Assembly: GCA_050744165.1 (NCBI GenBank)
Contig: JBOGGN010000187.1
Location: 1-16,570, forward strand
Source of the DNA: JBOGGN01 sp050744165
GTDB taxonomy: Bacteria > Actinomycetota > Acidimicrobiia > Acidimicrobiales > Palsa-688
DNA: 16,570 bases
Direction of reading: 5' to 3'
Shown: one piece after another, positions 7,079 to 14,552 of the stretch
Layout of the letters: each line of letters starts with the position of its first letter
Numbering within the stretch: the first letter of the stretch is position 1
Notes under the pieces: generated by a model
Databases searched by the model: none
What the model was told of the DNA's origin: nothing
The model's input: the letters and a program-made list of their open reading frames with translations, nothing else
Program-made: the position numbers and the translations under genes

Positions 7079-7573
7079 ATGCCGAAGGAAAACAACGACC
7101 TGGACGACGACCTCGCTGACGACGCCGAGGCTCCCGACGACCCCGACGAGGAGGAGCTCGAGGAGCTGGACGAGGATCTCGATGAGGACGACGACGACGG
7201 TATCGACGACGCCGATGCAGACGACGACGCCCTCGACGACGACACCGATGCTGACAGCGTTGCCACGGACGACAATAAGACCCACGCCCCGGTGGTCACC
7301 CGGGACGAGGAAGAGGACGAGGACGACGACGACGAGGCCGATTCGGACGATGTCGAAGCGTCGCTGGACGTGATCCTGAAAGAGCGGCTCGTCGTTATCG
7401 ACGATGATGATGAGGATGATGACGACTCGCCCGACAACGAAGATCGGCCCGATAGCCTCCTCAAGGTGCTGCCCAAGCAGCCCGGGGAGTTCGTCTGCCA
7501 GTCCTGTTTCCTGGTGAAGCACCCGAGCCAGCTGGCCGACCGCGAGGCGATGTTGTGCCGGGACTGCCTGTGA
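7079..7573 (+). CDS. Highly acidic protein with C-terminal zinc ribbon (DUF4193-like)
   Basis: 164 residues. Residues 1-125 are an extreme Asp/Glu tract (about 68 acidic residues in the first 130), probably disordered, broken by a short neutral patch (NKTHAPVVT, about 66-74) and by VEASLDVILKERLVVI (92-107), which may be a short folded segment. The C-terminus LLKVLPKQPGEFVCQSCFLV (127-146) and KHPSQLADREAMLCRDCL carries two CxxC pairs (Cys140, Cys143, Cys160, Cys163), a small zinc ribbon. This tail closely matches the actinobacterial DUF4193 pattern as I recall it (P-K-Q-x-x-E-F-x-C-x-S-C-F-L-V-x-H); usual members are near 100 residues with a less acidic N-terminus, so this one is enlarged. 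Function of the family is unknown; binding to RNA polymerase, ribosomes or basic proteins is a guess. Start ATG 7079 has GAGGGG 5 bases upstream. It overlaps the next gene by four bases. Confidence 0.85.
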   Translation: MPKENNDLDDDLADDAEAPDDPDEEELEELDEDLDEDDDDGIDDADADDDALDDDTDADSVATDDNKTHAPVVTRDEEEDEDDDDEADSDDVEASLDVILKERLVVIDDDDEDDDDSPDNEDRPDSLLKVLPKQPGEFVCQSCFLVKHPSQLADREAMLCRDCL

Positions 7574-8391
7574 GCTCTCCAAGCTCCACCGGCGGCTCCC
7601 CGAAGTCGGCTCTGGCCCACGCGCTCGACGTCGCCGTGTTCGGGCCGGTTGGGCTGGCGGCGAACGTCGTGAGCCACCTCCCGGAGTGGGTGGAAAAGGG
7701 TCGCGACGAGGTATTCCACCAGCTCGACGTAGCCAGAGTCGTCGGCGAGCACGCCAGCCGCCACGGCCAGAAGCGGCTGAAGTCAGCTCTGGTTGGCATG
7801 GGCATCCTGCCCGGGCCGCTGCCGCCATCGGCGCCACGCGCCGCCGAGACGGGGGGACCGGCCGCCACTGCGGCAGGACGGGCGGCGCCCGGGGGCCACA
7901 GAGACGAAGGCGCCGGGCGGTCGGGAGCCGGGCGGTCGGGCGACGAGCCGGGGAGCGCCCTGCGGCCGAGCGCCGAGCCGGAGAGTGCCGAGCCGGGGAG
8001 CGCCATGCGGCCGGGCGACGAGCGCCGGAGCGCATCGGCGAGTGGTGCCGCATCGGAGCGAGCGACTCGGCATCGCACTCGGCAGGAGGCCAGCCCCCAG
8101 GAGGCCACTCCCCAGGAGACGGGCCCCCAAGAGGGAGTACGGCTGAAGGACGCCGAGCTCGAGGCCACCGCCCACTCGGCCCCCTCCGAAGGCTCCGACG
8201 GTGAGCACAGCCCTGAGGGCGCCGATTTGGCCATTCCTGGTTACGACTCGCTGTCGGCGTTCCAGGTGGTGCAGCGCCTGGCCGGCTTGGAACCCGCCGA
8301 ACTGGAGTCGGTGCGCCGGTACGAGACGACCGGCCGAGGCCGCCGCACGATCCTGACCCGGATATCCCAACTTCAAACAGGACGGCCCTGA
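7570..8391 (+). CDS. Uncharacterised protein with conserved-looking ends and a repetitive disordered middle
   Basis: 273 residues, product not recognised. The start GTG at 7570 overlaps the stop of the acidic ribbon gene (GTGA), a sign of coupled translation; a GTG at 7555 is possible but deeper in the upstream gene. N-terminus (about 12-75) is a helical segment: ALAHALDVAVFGPVGLAANV then PEWVEKGRDEVFHQLDVARV. The middle (about 80-215) is Gly/Ala/Arg/Glu-rich and built from short tandem repeats such as GRSGA and QEATP, so likely disordered. The C-terminus (219-268) reads LAIPGYDSLSAFQVVQRLAG and then LEPAELESVRRYETTGRGRR plus TILTRISQL, a helical tail that looks like the P-G-Y-D-x-L tails I recall on several uncharacterised actinobacterial proteins. 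No membrane span or catalytic motif is evident. Position in the cluster suggests work alongside the acidic ribbon protein. Confidence 0.75.
   Translation: MSSPSSTGGSPKSALAHALDVAVFGPVGLAANVVSHLPEWVEKGRDEVFHQLDVARVVGEHASRHGQKRLKSALVGMGILPGPLPPSAPRAAETGGPAATAAGRAAPGGHRDEGAGRSGAGRSGDEPGSALRPSAEPESAEPGSAMRPGDERRSASASGAASERATRHRTRQEASPQEATPQETGPQEGVRLKDAELEATAHSAPSEGSDGEHSPEGADLAIPGYDSLSAFQVVQRLAGLEPAELESVRRYETTGRGRRTILTRISQLQTGRP
7912..7941 (+). repeat. Tandem 15-base repeat inside the uncharacterised gene
   Basis: GCCGGGCGGTCGGG followed by one variable base occurs twice back to back (7912-7926, 7927-7941), encoding GRSGA/GRSGD. Such in-frame repeats can change copy number by slippage. Confidence 0.7.
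7944..8013 (+). repeat. 25-base direct repeat, spacing 45 bases
   Basis: The segment at 7944-7968 recurs at 7989-8013 with one mismatch (CGAGCCGGGGAGCGCC is the shared core). Both copies keep the reading frame and encode EPGSA(L/M)RP. Confidence 0.7.
8083..8136 (+). repeat. Tandem 15-base repeat coding for QEA(S/T)P units
   Basis: Three diverged units, 8083-8097, 8098-8112 and 8113-8127, plus a partial fourth, each beginning CAGGAG or CAAGAG. They encode QEASP, QEATP, QETGP, QEG from residue 172 of the uncharacterised protein. Confidence 0.65.
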
Positions 8392-8397
8392 GGCTTC

Positions 8398-8904
8398 ATG
8401 GAAGGTGCCCGCCCGGCAACGGCGGACGACGTCGGTCGGCTGACTGAGCTCTACCGGCAGGGGAAGGAGGAGCTGTCGGTCTTCCGGGGGTCAGGGCTGC
8501 TCTTCGAGCGGGAGGCCCGGCGACAGCCGACCGAAAGGTCGCTGTCCGACGCCCTCGCCTCCCCTGACCGAGCCCTGTGGGCTGGCACCATCGATGGTGT
8601 CGTGGTCGGCTATGGCGTCGGCCGGGTCGACCGGTTGGCCGCCGGGGACCGACTTGGCGTCATCGAGGACCTCTACGTCGAACCGGACGCTCGTTCAGTT
8701 GGCGTCGGTGAAGCCGTGACCGGTGCCCTGCTCGAATGGTTCGCGGATCAGGGCTGCTGCGGCGTCGACGCCCTTGCGCTCCCCGGCGCCCGGGCGACCA
8801 AGAACTTCTTTGAGGAGTCCGGGTTCACCGCCCGGCTGTTGGTGATGCACAGGCGCCTGGACGGCGCCGGAACCCCAGAGCGGGGTCAGGCCGGCGATGA
8901 GTGA
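8398..8904 (+). CDS. GNAT family N-acetyltransferase
   Basis: 168-residue acyltransferase of the Gcn5-related fold. The N-terminus (ARPATADDVGRLTELYRQGK) is the usual beta1-alpha1 of the family. The acetyl-CoA site is motif A: GVIEDLYVEPDARSVGVGEA (87-106), with beta4 (IEDLYV) and the pyrophosphate loop R-S-V-G-V-G, where the family consensus is Q/R-x-x-G-x-G/A. The closing motif B is visible as ALALPGARATKNFFEESGFT (125-144), with the N-F-F-E-E-S-G-F turn typical of the family. Length is normal for a stand-alone GNAT. ATG 8398 follows the previous stop by six bases, with TGAGG upstream. Its last eight bases overlap the NUDIX gene, so the two are translationally linked. The acceptor (small amine, antibiotic or protein) cannot be told from sequence; the uncharacterised or acidic partner proteins are possible targets. 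Confidence 0.92.
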   Translation: MEGARPATADDVGRLTELYRQGKEELSVFRGSGLLFEREARRQPTERSLSDALASPDRALWAGTIDGVVVGYGVGRVDRLAAGDRLGVIEDLYVEPDARSVGVGEAVTGALLEWFADQGCCGVDALALPGARATKNFFEESGFTARLLVMHRRLDGAGTPERGQAGDE

Positions 8905-9304
8905 GCATCCCGAGGTTTGCGTGGGCGCTATCGCCGTGGCTGCAGACCAACTGCTGCTTATCCGCCGAGGGAGGGGGCCGGCGGGCGGTCGCTGGTCGAT
9001 CCCGGGCGGGCGGGTGGAGTTGGGCGAGACCCTGGCCGAAGCGGTGGTCCGAGAGTTGGCGGAGGAGACGGGCCTGGAAGGCATGTGTGACCAGTTCGTC
9101 GGGTGGGTCGAGCGCATCAGCGACGCCTACCACTTTCTGATCCTGGACTTCGCGGTGACGGTGATCTCCACGGACGACCCTGTCGCAGGCGACGATGCGG
9201 CCGAGGCCCGGTGGGTGCCGCTCGAGGATGTGGCGTCAATGGCTCTGGTCGACGGGCTGGCGGAGTTCCTGCACGAGAACGGGATCCTGCCGACCATCAC
9301 CTAA
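8897..9304 (+). CDS. NUDIX hydrolase
   Basis: 135-residue NUDIX-fold pyrophosphohydrolase that would cleave a nucleoside diphosphate linked to another group, using divalent metal. The NUDIX box is complete at residues 38-60: G38, E44, R52-E53-L54, E56-E57, G59-L60, so the metal-binding glutamates are all present. Preceding WSIPGG (33-38) and following strands (FLILDFAVTVI, 80-90) and EARWVPLEDV (103-112) match the MutT/ADP-ribose pyrophosphatase-like core. Start ATG 8897 lies inside the GNAT gene, eight bases before its stop ends; the ribosome site is GGTCAGGCCGG-like and weak, consistent with coupling. It is the last gene of the plus-strand cluster and converges on the enoyl-CoA hydratase gene 30 bases away. 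Substrate is not predictable; house-cleaning of oxidised or modified nucleotides is the common role. Confidence 0.94.
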   Translation: MSEHPEVCVGAIAVAADQLLLIRRGRGPAGGRWSIPGGRVELGETLAEAVVRELAEETGLEGMCDQFVGWVERISDAYHFLILDFAVTVISTDDPVAGDDAAEARWVPLEDVASMALVDGLAEFLHENGILPTIT

Positions 9305-9334
9305 AGGCTTTCGAGGGTTTGCGAGGTGGTCGGT

Positions 9335-10096
9335 CTAGCGGCCCGTCCAGACCGGAGGCCGCCGTTCGATGAAGGCCCGTGGACCCTCGGCGAAGTCCTC
9401 CGTCTTGCCGACCCTGGCCACCGCGTCGGCCGTGAAGTGCCAAAGGGCGGCGTCGTCCTCGCTCAAGGCTCGGGAGGCCACCGAACGGCTGGCCCACACG
9501 GCCTGGGGAGCGTTGGCGACGATGCGTGACGCCAGCGACTGCGCGGCGGCGAGCGCCTCGCCGGGGTCGACCAGGATGTTGACCAGGCCGAGCTCGTAGG
9601 CCAGTTCGGCGGTGATGGGGTCCCCGGTCAGGATCAGCTCCATCGCAACTTTGGGGCCGACCGTGCGGGGGAGCCGGAACAGGCCCCCGCCCGAGGCCAC
9701 CAGGGACCGCTTCACTTCTGGGAGGCCGAAGCTGGCGAGCCGGGACGCCACGACCAGGTCGCATGCCAGCACGATCTCGAAGCCGCCCGCCAGGGCCGGG
9801 CCGTCGACGGCGGCAACGATCGGCTTGGTCCGCTCCCGGCCGACGAACCCCGCGAAGCCTCCTTTGGCCGTCCGCAGCGACGCCGCCTGGCCGGACGCGA
9901 TGGCCCGCAGGTCCGCCCCGGCGCAGAACACCGGGCCTTCGCCGGTGAGGATCCCGGCCCAGCACTCGGGGTCGGCTTCCAGGCGGTCGATGGCGTTCTC
10001 AATGCCGGTGGCAACCGCTCCGTCGATGGCGTTGCGAGCCTCGGGGCGGCCAATAGTGATGATCGCCACCCGGTTGCTGACCACGTAGTCGACCAC
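9335..10096 (-). CDS. Enoyl-CoA hydratase/isomerase family protein (crotonase)
   Basis: 253-residue crotonase-fold enzyme acting on acyl-CoA thioesters. The N-terminus (VDYVVSNRVAIITIGRPEAR) is standard. Oxyanion-hole segments are FCAGADL (57-63) and GPALAGGFEI (99-108). Both glutamates used by true hydratases are kept: Glu107 (in GGFE, equal to rat Glu144) and Glu127 (in GLPE, equal to rat Glu164), 20 residues apart as expected, so it should hydrate trans-2-enoyl-CoA, typically in beta-oxidation or a degradation route. C-terminus AEGPRAFIERRPPVWTGR is the usual tail. GTG 10096 is the start that gives the canonical N-terminus. There is no properly spaced ribosome site, but TACTCT ends seven bases before the GTG, compatible with a leaderless mRNA (inference). 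It lies 76 bases downstream of the linker protein gene, same strand. No other fatty-acid genes are nearby, so the pathway is open. Confidence 0.94.
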   Translation of the reverse strand: MVDYVVSNRVAIITIGRPEARNAIDGAVATGIENAIDRLEADPECWAGILTGEGPVFCAGADLRAIASGQAASLRTAKGGFAGFVGRERTKPIVAAVDGPALAGGFEIVLACDLVVASRLASFGLPEVKRSLVASGGGLFRLPRTVGPKVAMELILTGDPITAELAYELGLVNILVDPGEALAAAQSLASRIVANAPQAVWASRSVASRALSEDDAALWHFTADAVARVGKTEDFAEGPRAFIERRPPVWTGR

Positions 10097-10172
10097 CCGC
10101 CTGAGAGTACTTTGGGCTCTCTCCCCGCGCGCGGAGGGGCAGGGGAGTGACCTGCCTGCGGCCGGGAATGGC

Positions 10173-12122
10173 CTAGGTCGTCGAGGGCGGCGGTGGCCGG
10201 ATGGGGCCCGGAGGCGGGGGAATGGTGATGCCGAGCATGGGTGCCAGGGCCGGGACCCGAGCTGACTGCTGGCGGGCCGCCTGGAGGAGCGGTTCTTTGG
10301 CGTCGTTGGGGAGGCCCAGCGGTTTGACCTGGCGTCGGACCGGCGAGGCGGCGACCGCCTCGAGCATGGCGGCCCACCGTTCGGCGGGCGTGTCCGGGCT
10401 CATGGCTTTGCCGGCCGCGTCGGTCAGCTGGGCCGCCAGTTCCGCGGGCAGCTTGGTGGCGGCCTCCGGGGGGCGAGCCGACAGGCGCAGGGCCCGGACC
10501 AGGCGGCTGTCGGCCAGGTCGGCCTGGATCTCCTCGACCCAGACCACCCGCATCTCTTCCCCACGGCGATCGAGCGTTTCCCGCAGGCTGGCGGCCATCG
10601 CCCGGGATTGGTCGTCCCGAGCGGCACTGGCGCCCTCCAGCAGCGAGCGCAACTCCCGCAGGGGCAACTCGTCGGCCATCTTGGCGGCCGCCTCGGCTCG
10701 GTCTCGCCACTCGGCCGCCTTGACGCGGGGGAGGAGCTCCTCGGCGATGGCCAGGAGCGCCTGGGCGTTGGGCGCCGGTCGGCCTTCGGCGGCCGCCTTT
10801 TCCCCCTCGAGGTGGATGGCTGTGCGAACCGCGGGAATCCCGCCGCGGATCACCTGTTCTGCAATCGGCCGATGCTCGGGCGGAAGCGTCTCGAGCAATG
10901 CGTGGCGATGCGCGTTGCCCGGAGTCAGGCGCTTCGGCTTGGGCCGATCGCCGCCCCCACCCACGCCACCTCGCGGGCCGCTGCCCCGCGAGGGCCCACC
11001 GCCCGCCGGGTCGCGATAGGACTCGCCGCCCTCCGAGGAATGCACTGGCCGGCCTGGTCGAGGGCCACGGGGCGGACCACCCGGGCGATGTTCCTCTCCC
11101 GCCACGCCGCTGGGCCGACGCCCGCGGGTGCCTCGGCCGCCACCTGGGCCTCCAGGGCCGCCGGCACCGCTCCCAAAGCCACCGCCTCCACTGCCGCCCG
11201 TCCCTCCGCGCCCGGGGCCGCCACCGGTCCTCGATCCGCTTCGTCCTCCCGAGCCGCCGGCCGCCAAGCCGCCGCCCGACGAGCCGCCACCCGCCGAACC
11301 TCCGCCAATGCCCTCGCCAGTCGCCGAACCTAGGGAGACCCCCTCAGCTCCGCTGGACCCGGCGCCGTCGACGCCCGCCAGGGACCCGACCTCGCCGGAG
11401 CCCGAACCGGCGCCGGAGCCGGAACCGGAGCCCGCGCCGGAGCCGGAGCCCGAACCCGCGCCGGAGCCCGAACCGGCGCCCGAGCGCCCACTCGAAGCGG
11501 ACGTGTCGCCCTGGTCCCGAGCCCCGCGGCCACCCGGCCGGGAAACGTCGCGCCGATCGCCGCCGAGTGGCCCGCCCGGCCTCGAACCGCGGTCGAATTG
11601 GGGCCGATCCCCCCGTCCGGACCGGGGCCCACCGGGCCCTCCGGGTCCACCAAACCCGCCGCCGCCCGGCCTGCCGGGCCCCCCGAATCCGCCGGCTCCG
11701 CCAGAGCGCTCTCGCGGCGGCCGGGGTCCGCCGGCGCCGCTCCGTTCGTCGCTGCCGCCCTCAAACCGCCCACCCCGGCCGCCCTCGCGGTCACCCCTCC
11801 TCGGCCGCCGGGGCCCGTCGTCGGAGTCGCGGGGCGGGTGGGTAAGGCTGGTGGTGACGCCCGGGGCCGCGTCCCGTGGCGGCCCCACGATCTGCAGGCG
11901 CTCGGGCTCGGACCGCTTTTCCTTCGGCGGCAGCACGTTGATGATCGTGATGCCTTCCATCTCGAAGTCGGCGTCGACCCGCAACACGTCGCCCGCCTTG
12001 GCGCCCGCGGTGAGGAGCTTGCCGTCGAGCACGCCTCGGGGCTTGAGCGCCCCCGCTGCTCGCCATGTCCAGCTGCCATCAGGCCGCGCGCTGGTTAGCT
12101 CGATCTCAATCCGGCGGGCCAT
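10173..12122 (-). CDS. Uncharacterised protein: small N-terminal domain, 300-residue Gly/Arg/Ser-rich linker, helical C-terminal domain
   Basis: 649 residues. N-domain (1-82): ARRIEIELTSARPDGSWTWR, then GVLDGKLLTAGAKAGDVLRV and GITIINVLPPK, beta-rich and reminiscent of small nucleic-acid-binding barrels. Linker (about 95-398) is almost wholly Gly, Arg, Ser, Pro, with RGG-like stretches early and a pure Gly/Ser/Ala repeat at 211-243. C-domain (400-630) is helical: HRHALLETLPPEHRPIAEQV, AEELLPRVKAAEWRDRAEAA, VRALRLSARPPEA, ERWAAMLEAVAASPVRRQVK; then a Pro-rich tail (IPPPPGPIRPPPPSTT). I recall proteins with these two end domains from Acidimicrobiia, always uncharacterised, so a nucleic-acid-related role is only a guess; RGG-type linkers often bind RNA or drive condensates. 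ATG 12122 is preferred; TTG 12131 is in frame but has no spacing for a ribosome site. The long proline-rich frame on the other strand is its shadow. Confidence 0.82.
   Translation of the reverse strand: MARRIEIELTSARPDGSWTWRAAGALKPRGVLDGKLLTAGAKAGDVLRVDADFEMEGITIINVLPPKEKRSEPERLQIVGPPRDAAPGVTTSLTHPPRDSDDGPRRPRRGDREGGRGGRFEGGSDERSGAGGPRPPRERSGGAGGFGGPGRPGGGGFGGPGGPGGPRSGRGDRPQFDRGSRPGGPLGGDRRDVSRPGGRGARDQGDTSASSGRSGAGSGSGAGSGSGSGAGSGSGSGAGSGSGEVGSLAGVDGAGSSGAEGVSLGSATGEGIGGGSAGGGSSGGGLAAGGSGGRSGSRTGGGPGRGGTGGSGGGGFGSGAGGPGGPGGGRGTRGRRPSGVAGEEHRPGGPPRGPRPGRPVHSSEGGESYRDPAGGGPSRGSGPRGGVGGGGDRPKPKRLTPGNAHRHALLETLPPEHRPIAEQVIRGGIPAVRTAIHLEGEKAAAEGRPAPNAQALLAIAEELLPRVKAAEWRDRAEAAAKMADELPLRELRSLLEGASAARDDQSRAMAASLRETLDRRGEEMRVVWVEEIQADLADSRLVRALRLSARPPEAATKLPAELAAQLTDAAGKAMSPDTPAERWAAMLEAVAASPVRRQVKPLGLPNDAKEPLLQAARQQSARVPALAPMLGITIPPPPGPIRPPPPSTT
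11394..11486 (-). repeat. Gly/Ser/Ala-coding short tandem repeats in the linker protein
   Basis: About 93 bases of near-repeating hexamers of the type GGCTCCGGCGCC / GGTTCCGGCTCC on the coding strand encode S-G-A-G-S-G-S-G units (residues 213-243). The period is six bases with an 18- to 24-base higher order. Such DNA is prone to slippage, so length probably varies between strains. Confidence 0.75.
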
Positions 12123-12206
12123 GGCGCTCAACCTACAACGCGGCGGGCTCGCGCTTCATAGGCCGATTTCGCCGCTATCTACCGGCGATGGTACTAATCA
12201 AGGGCT
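12123..12206. promoter_or_regulatory. Gap between the exporter gene and the linker protein gene
   Basis: 84 bases. A hairpin, TCGCCG (12169-12174) with CGGCGA (12183-12188) and an eight-base loop, could end the exporter transcript but has no T run. On the minus strand, TTGATT and TAGATA occur 14 bases apart, too close for a normal promoter. Little more can be said. Confidence 0.25.
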
Positions 12207-14447
12207 TTAGCGCTCGGCGCCGGCCCCAGCCAACTCTGGTTCCGGCTCCGGCTCCGGTATCGACACCTCGGCGGTGAAAGTGGGGACTGCCTTGTCGAGC
12301 CACTTGGGGAACCACCAGTTGGCGTCGCCCAGCACCTCCATGGTGGCCGGCACCAGCACCATGCGCACCAGGGTGGCGTCGACGAACACCGCCACCGCCA
12401 GGCCCAGCCCGAAGACCTTCAAGATGCGCAGGTCGCCGAGCACGAAGGCCACGAACACGCAGCACATGATGGCCGCCGCGGCGGTGATCACCTTGGCGGT
12501 GACGGCCAGGCCGTCGGCCACCGAGGTGGCGTTGTGGTGGGTCCGCAGCCACTCCTCCCGGATGCGGGAGAGAAGGAAGACCTCGTAGTCCATGGACAGC
12601 CCGAACAGGATGGTGAACAGCATCAGCGGGATCCACGGGTCGATCGGCCCCGTCTTGTCGACTCCGACAATGGATTTCAGCCAGCCCCACTGGAAGACCG
12701 CCACCATCACGCCGTAGGCGGCCCCGATGGACAGCATGTTCATGATGGCCGCCTTGACGGGCACCGCCACCGAGCGGAACACCGCCATCAGGAGCAGAAA
12801 CGACAGCAGCACCACCAGGCCGATGACCAGGAACAGGCGGTGGGCCAGCTGGACCGAGACGTCGATGCCGCCCGCCGTGAAGCCGCCCACCAGGGTGGTA
12901 ATCCCGGTGCCGTTGAGCGCCGCCTGGGCGTCCTGGCGGACTCGGTGGACCAGAGACTCGGTCTGGGTCGCCTGCGGGGAGGTCTTGGGGATCACGGTGA
13001 TCACGGCGGTGTCACCGGCCGGGTTGACCGCCGGCGGGGGGACGAAGGCCACGTCGGGGTCCCGGCGCAGCGTGGCCAGGTAGGGGTCGAGGGCCGACGC
13101 AGAGGTGCCCGAGGGCAGCGAAGCGGCGATCACCAGCGGCCCGTTGACGCCGGGGCCGAACCCGGTGGCCAGGAGGTCGTAGGCCTTGCGGGTGGTGAAG
13201 CTGGCCGGGTCGTTGCCGGCGTCGCTGAAGGTCAGGTGCATGGAGAACAGGGGAAGTGCCAAGAGGATCAAGGCGAGGAGCGAGGACAGCCCGGCGGTCC
13301 ACGGATGGCGCTGGATGACCCGGCTCCACCGCCACGCCAGACCCTCCCGGTGGGCGCTGACATCGCGGGCCTGCCGGCGGTGGATCGACCACCCGTCGAT
13401 GTTCTTGCCGAGGAAGCCGAGGATGGCCGGCAGCAGCGTCAGGGATGCACCCATGACCATGACCACGGTGACGATGGCCCCGAACGCCAGGCCGTAGACG
13501 AACGACAGCCCCATCAGCATCATGCCGAACAGCGAGATGATCACCGTGCTGCCCGCCAGCAGCACCGCCCGGCCCGAGGTGGCCAGGGCAAGGATGATCG
13601 ACTCCTCGTACCCCAGCTTCTGGACATCGAGGCCCTGCCGGTAGCGGGTCACGATGAACAGGGCGTAGTCGATGCCCACCCCGAGGCCGATCATCACTGC
13701 CAGTTCGGTGGCGAAGGAGGGCACGGTCACGACGTGGCTGAGCAGCGACACCAGCCCCACGCCGATCAGCAGCCCGACCAGGGCGGTGATCAGGGGCACG
13801 CCCATGGCCACCGCGGACCCGAAGGCGAACAGCAGGATGATCATGGCGGCTACGAAGCCGGCCGCCTCACTGAGGCCGAACTGGAACCCTTCGGCGGCTT
13901 CGATCGGCTGGCCGCCGAGGGCGACCTCGAAGCCCGGATGGTTGGCGTCTTTGCCGGCCTTCAGGATCATCTTCAGGTCGGACACCGGCACGTCCTGGGT
14001 GATCTTGTCGAGCTGGATGACCGAGTAGGCGATGTGGGGGTTGCTGGGCGAGATCTGGCTGTCGCCACCGGGATCGAAGGGGCTGCGCACCGCCGCCACA
14101 TGGGGGATGTGCAGCAACTGCTGGTCGAAGGCCGAGATGGCCGCCTGGTTGGCAGGGGAGCGGACATCGCCGGCCACGTCGAACACCGCGTTGGCGCTGT
14201 CGCCGGATCGGACCGGGAACTTCGCCGTGAGGAGGTTCTGGGCCAGCTGGGCCTGGGACTTGCCGCCGGTGAACTTGTCGGACCACTTGCTCTTCAAGGC
14301 TTGGGAGAACCCCATGCTCAGCAGGACCAACAGCAGCCACACCACCAACACCCGCCACCGGCGGTGGTAACAGGTGCGGGCCAGGCGGCCCATTCTCGTG
14401 TTCTGGATCGTCAGGATCGGTTTCGGCGGGGAACCGTTCGAGCTCAT
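12207..14447 (-). CDS. MMPL family RND-type exporter
   Basis: 746-residue inner-membrane transporter driven by the proton gradient. Layout is that of the actinobacterial MMPL family: a first membrane span (WRVLVVWLLLVLLSMGF), a large external domain (about 50-190), five more spans (about 195-350), a cytoplasmic loop, a seventh span (TAGLSSLLALILLALPLF), a second external domain (about 405-530) and five more spans to about 705. The paired proton-relay motifs are present: GVGIDYALFIVTRYR with Asp260-Tyr261, and GLSMDYEVFLLSRIREEW with Asp620-Tyr621. The tail ends in a Pro-Glu repeat (PEPEPEPELAGAGAER). Family members export lipids, siderophores or drugs. ATG 14447 is preferred because AAGGA lies seven bases upstream; ATG 14477 (10 residues longer) is also possible. 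It follows the aldolase-like gene by 105 bases in the tetR-led unit, suggesting regulated efflux. Substrate cannot be inferred. Confidence 0.95.
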   Translation of the reverse strand: MSSNGSPPKPILTIQNTRMGRLARTCYHRRWRVLVVWLLLVLLSMGFSQALKSKWSDKFTGGKSQAQLAQNLLTAKFPVRSGDSANAVFDVAGDVRSPANQAAISAFDQQLLHIPHVAAVRSPFDPGGDSQISPSNPHIAYSVIQLDKITQDVPVSDLKMILKAGKDANHPGFEVALGGQPIEAAEGFQFGLSEAAGFVAAMIILLFAFGSAVAMGVPLITALVGLLIGVGLVSLLSHVVTVPSFATELAVMIGLGVGIDYALFIVTRYRQGLDVQKLGYEESIILALATSGRAVLLAGSTVIISLFGMMLMGLSFVYGLAFGAIVTVVMVMGASLTLLPAILGFLGKNIDGWSIHRRQARDVSAHREGLAWRWSRVIQRHPWTAGLSSLLALILLALPLFSMHLTFSDAGNDPASFTTRKAYDLLATGFGPGVNGPLVIAASLPSGTSASALDPYLATLRRDPDVAFVPPPAVNPAGDTAVITVIPKTSPQATQTESLVHRVRQDAQAALNGTGITTLVGGFTAGGIDVSVQLAHRLFLVIGLVVLLSFLLLMAVFRSVAVPVKAAIMNMLSIGAAYGVMVAVFQWGWLKSIVGVDKTGPIDPWIPLMLFTILFGLSMDYEVFLLSRIREEWLRTHHNATSVADGLAVTAKVITAAAAIMCCVFVAFVLGDLRILKVFGLGLAVAVFVDATLVRMVLVPATMEVLGDANWWFPKWLDKAVPTFTAEVSIPEPEPEPELAGAGAER

Positions 14448-14552
14448 GGGGCCATCCTTACCAGGGTGCGCGGACATCGAGTGCCCTATTTGTCTCGTCG
14501 CCCAGTACGACGATCCGGCGGCCCAAAACGTGACGGTCGTTGGCGAAAGTGG

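Noticed and set aside
6647..8053. Long minus-strand frame opposite the acidic ribbon gene, rich in Ser or Val/Ile
   Set aside because: The Ser and Val/Ile runs are just the complements of GAC/GAG codons; the plus frame has a zinc ribbon and good starts.
11128..12210. Plus-strand proline-rich frame with PEPEPAPEPEP repeats
   Set aside because: Mirror of the Gly/Ser repeats of the minus-strand gene, whose ends look folded and conserved; no ribosome site on the plus strand.
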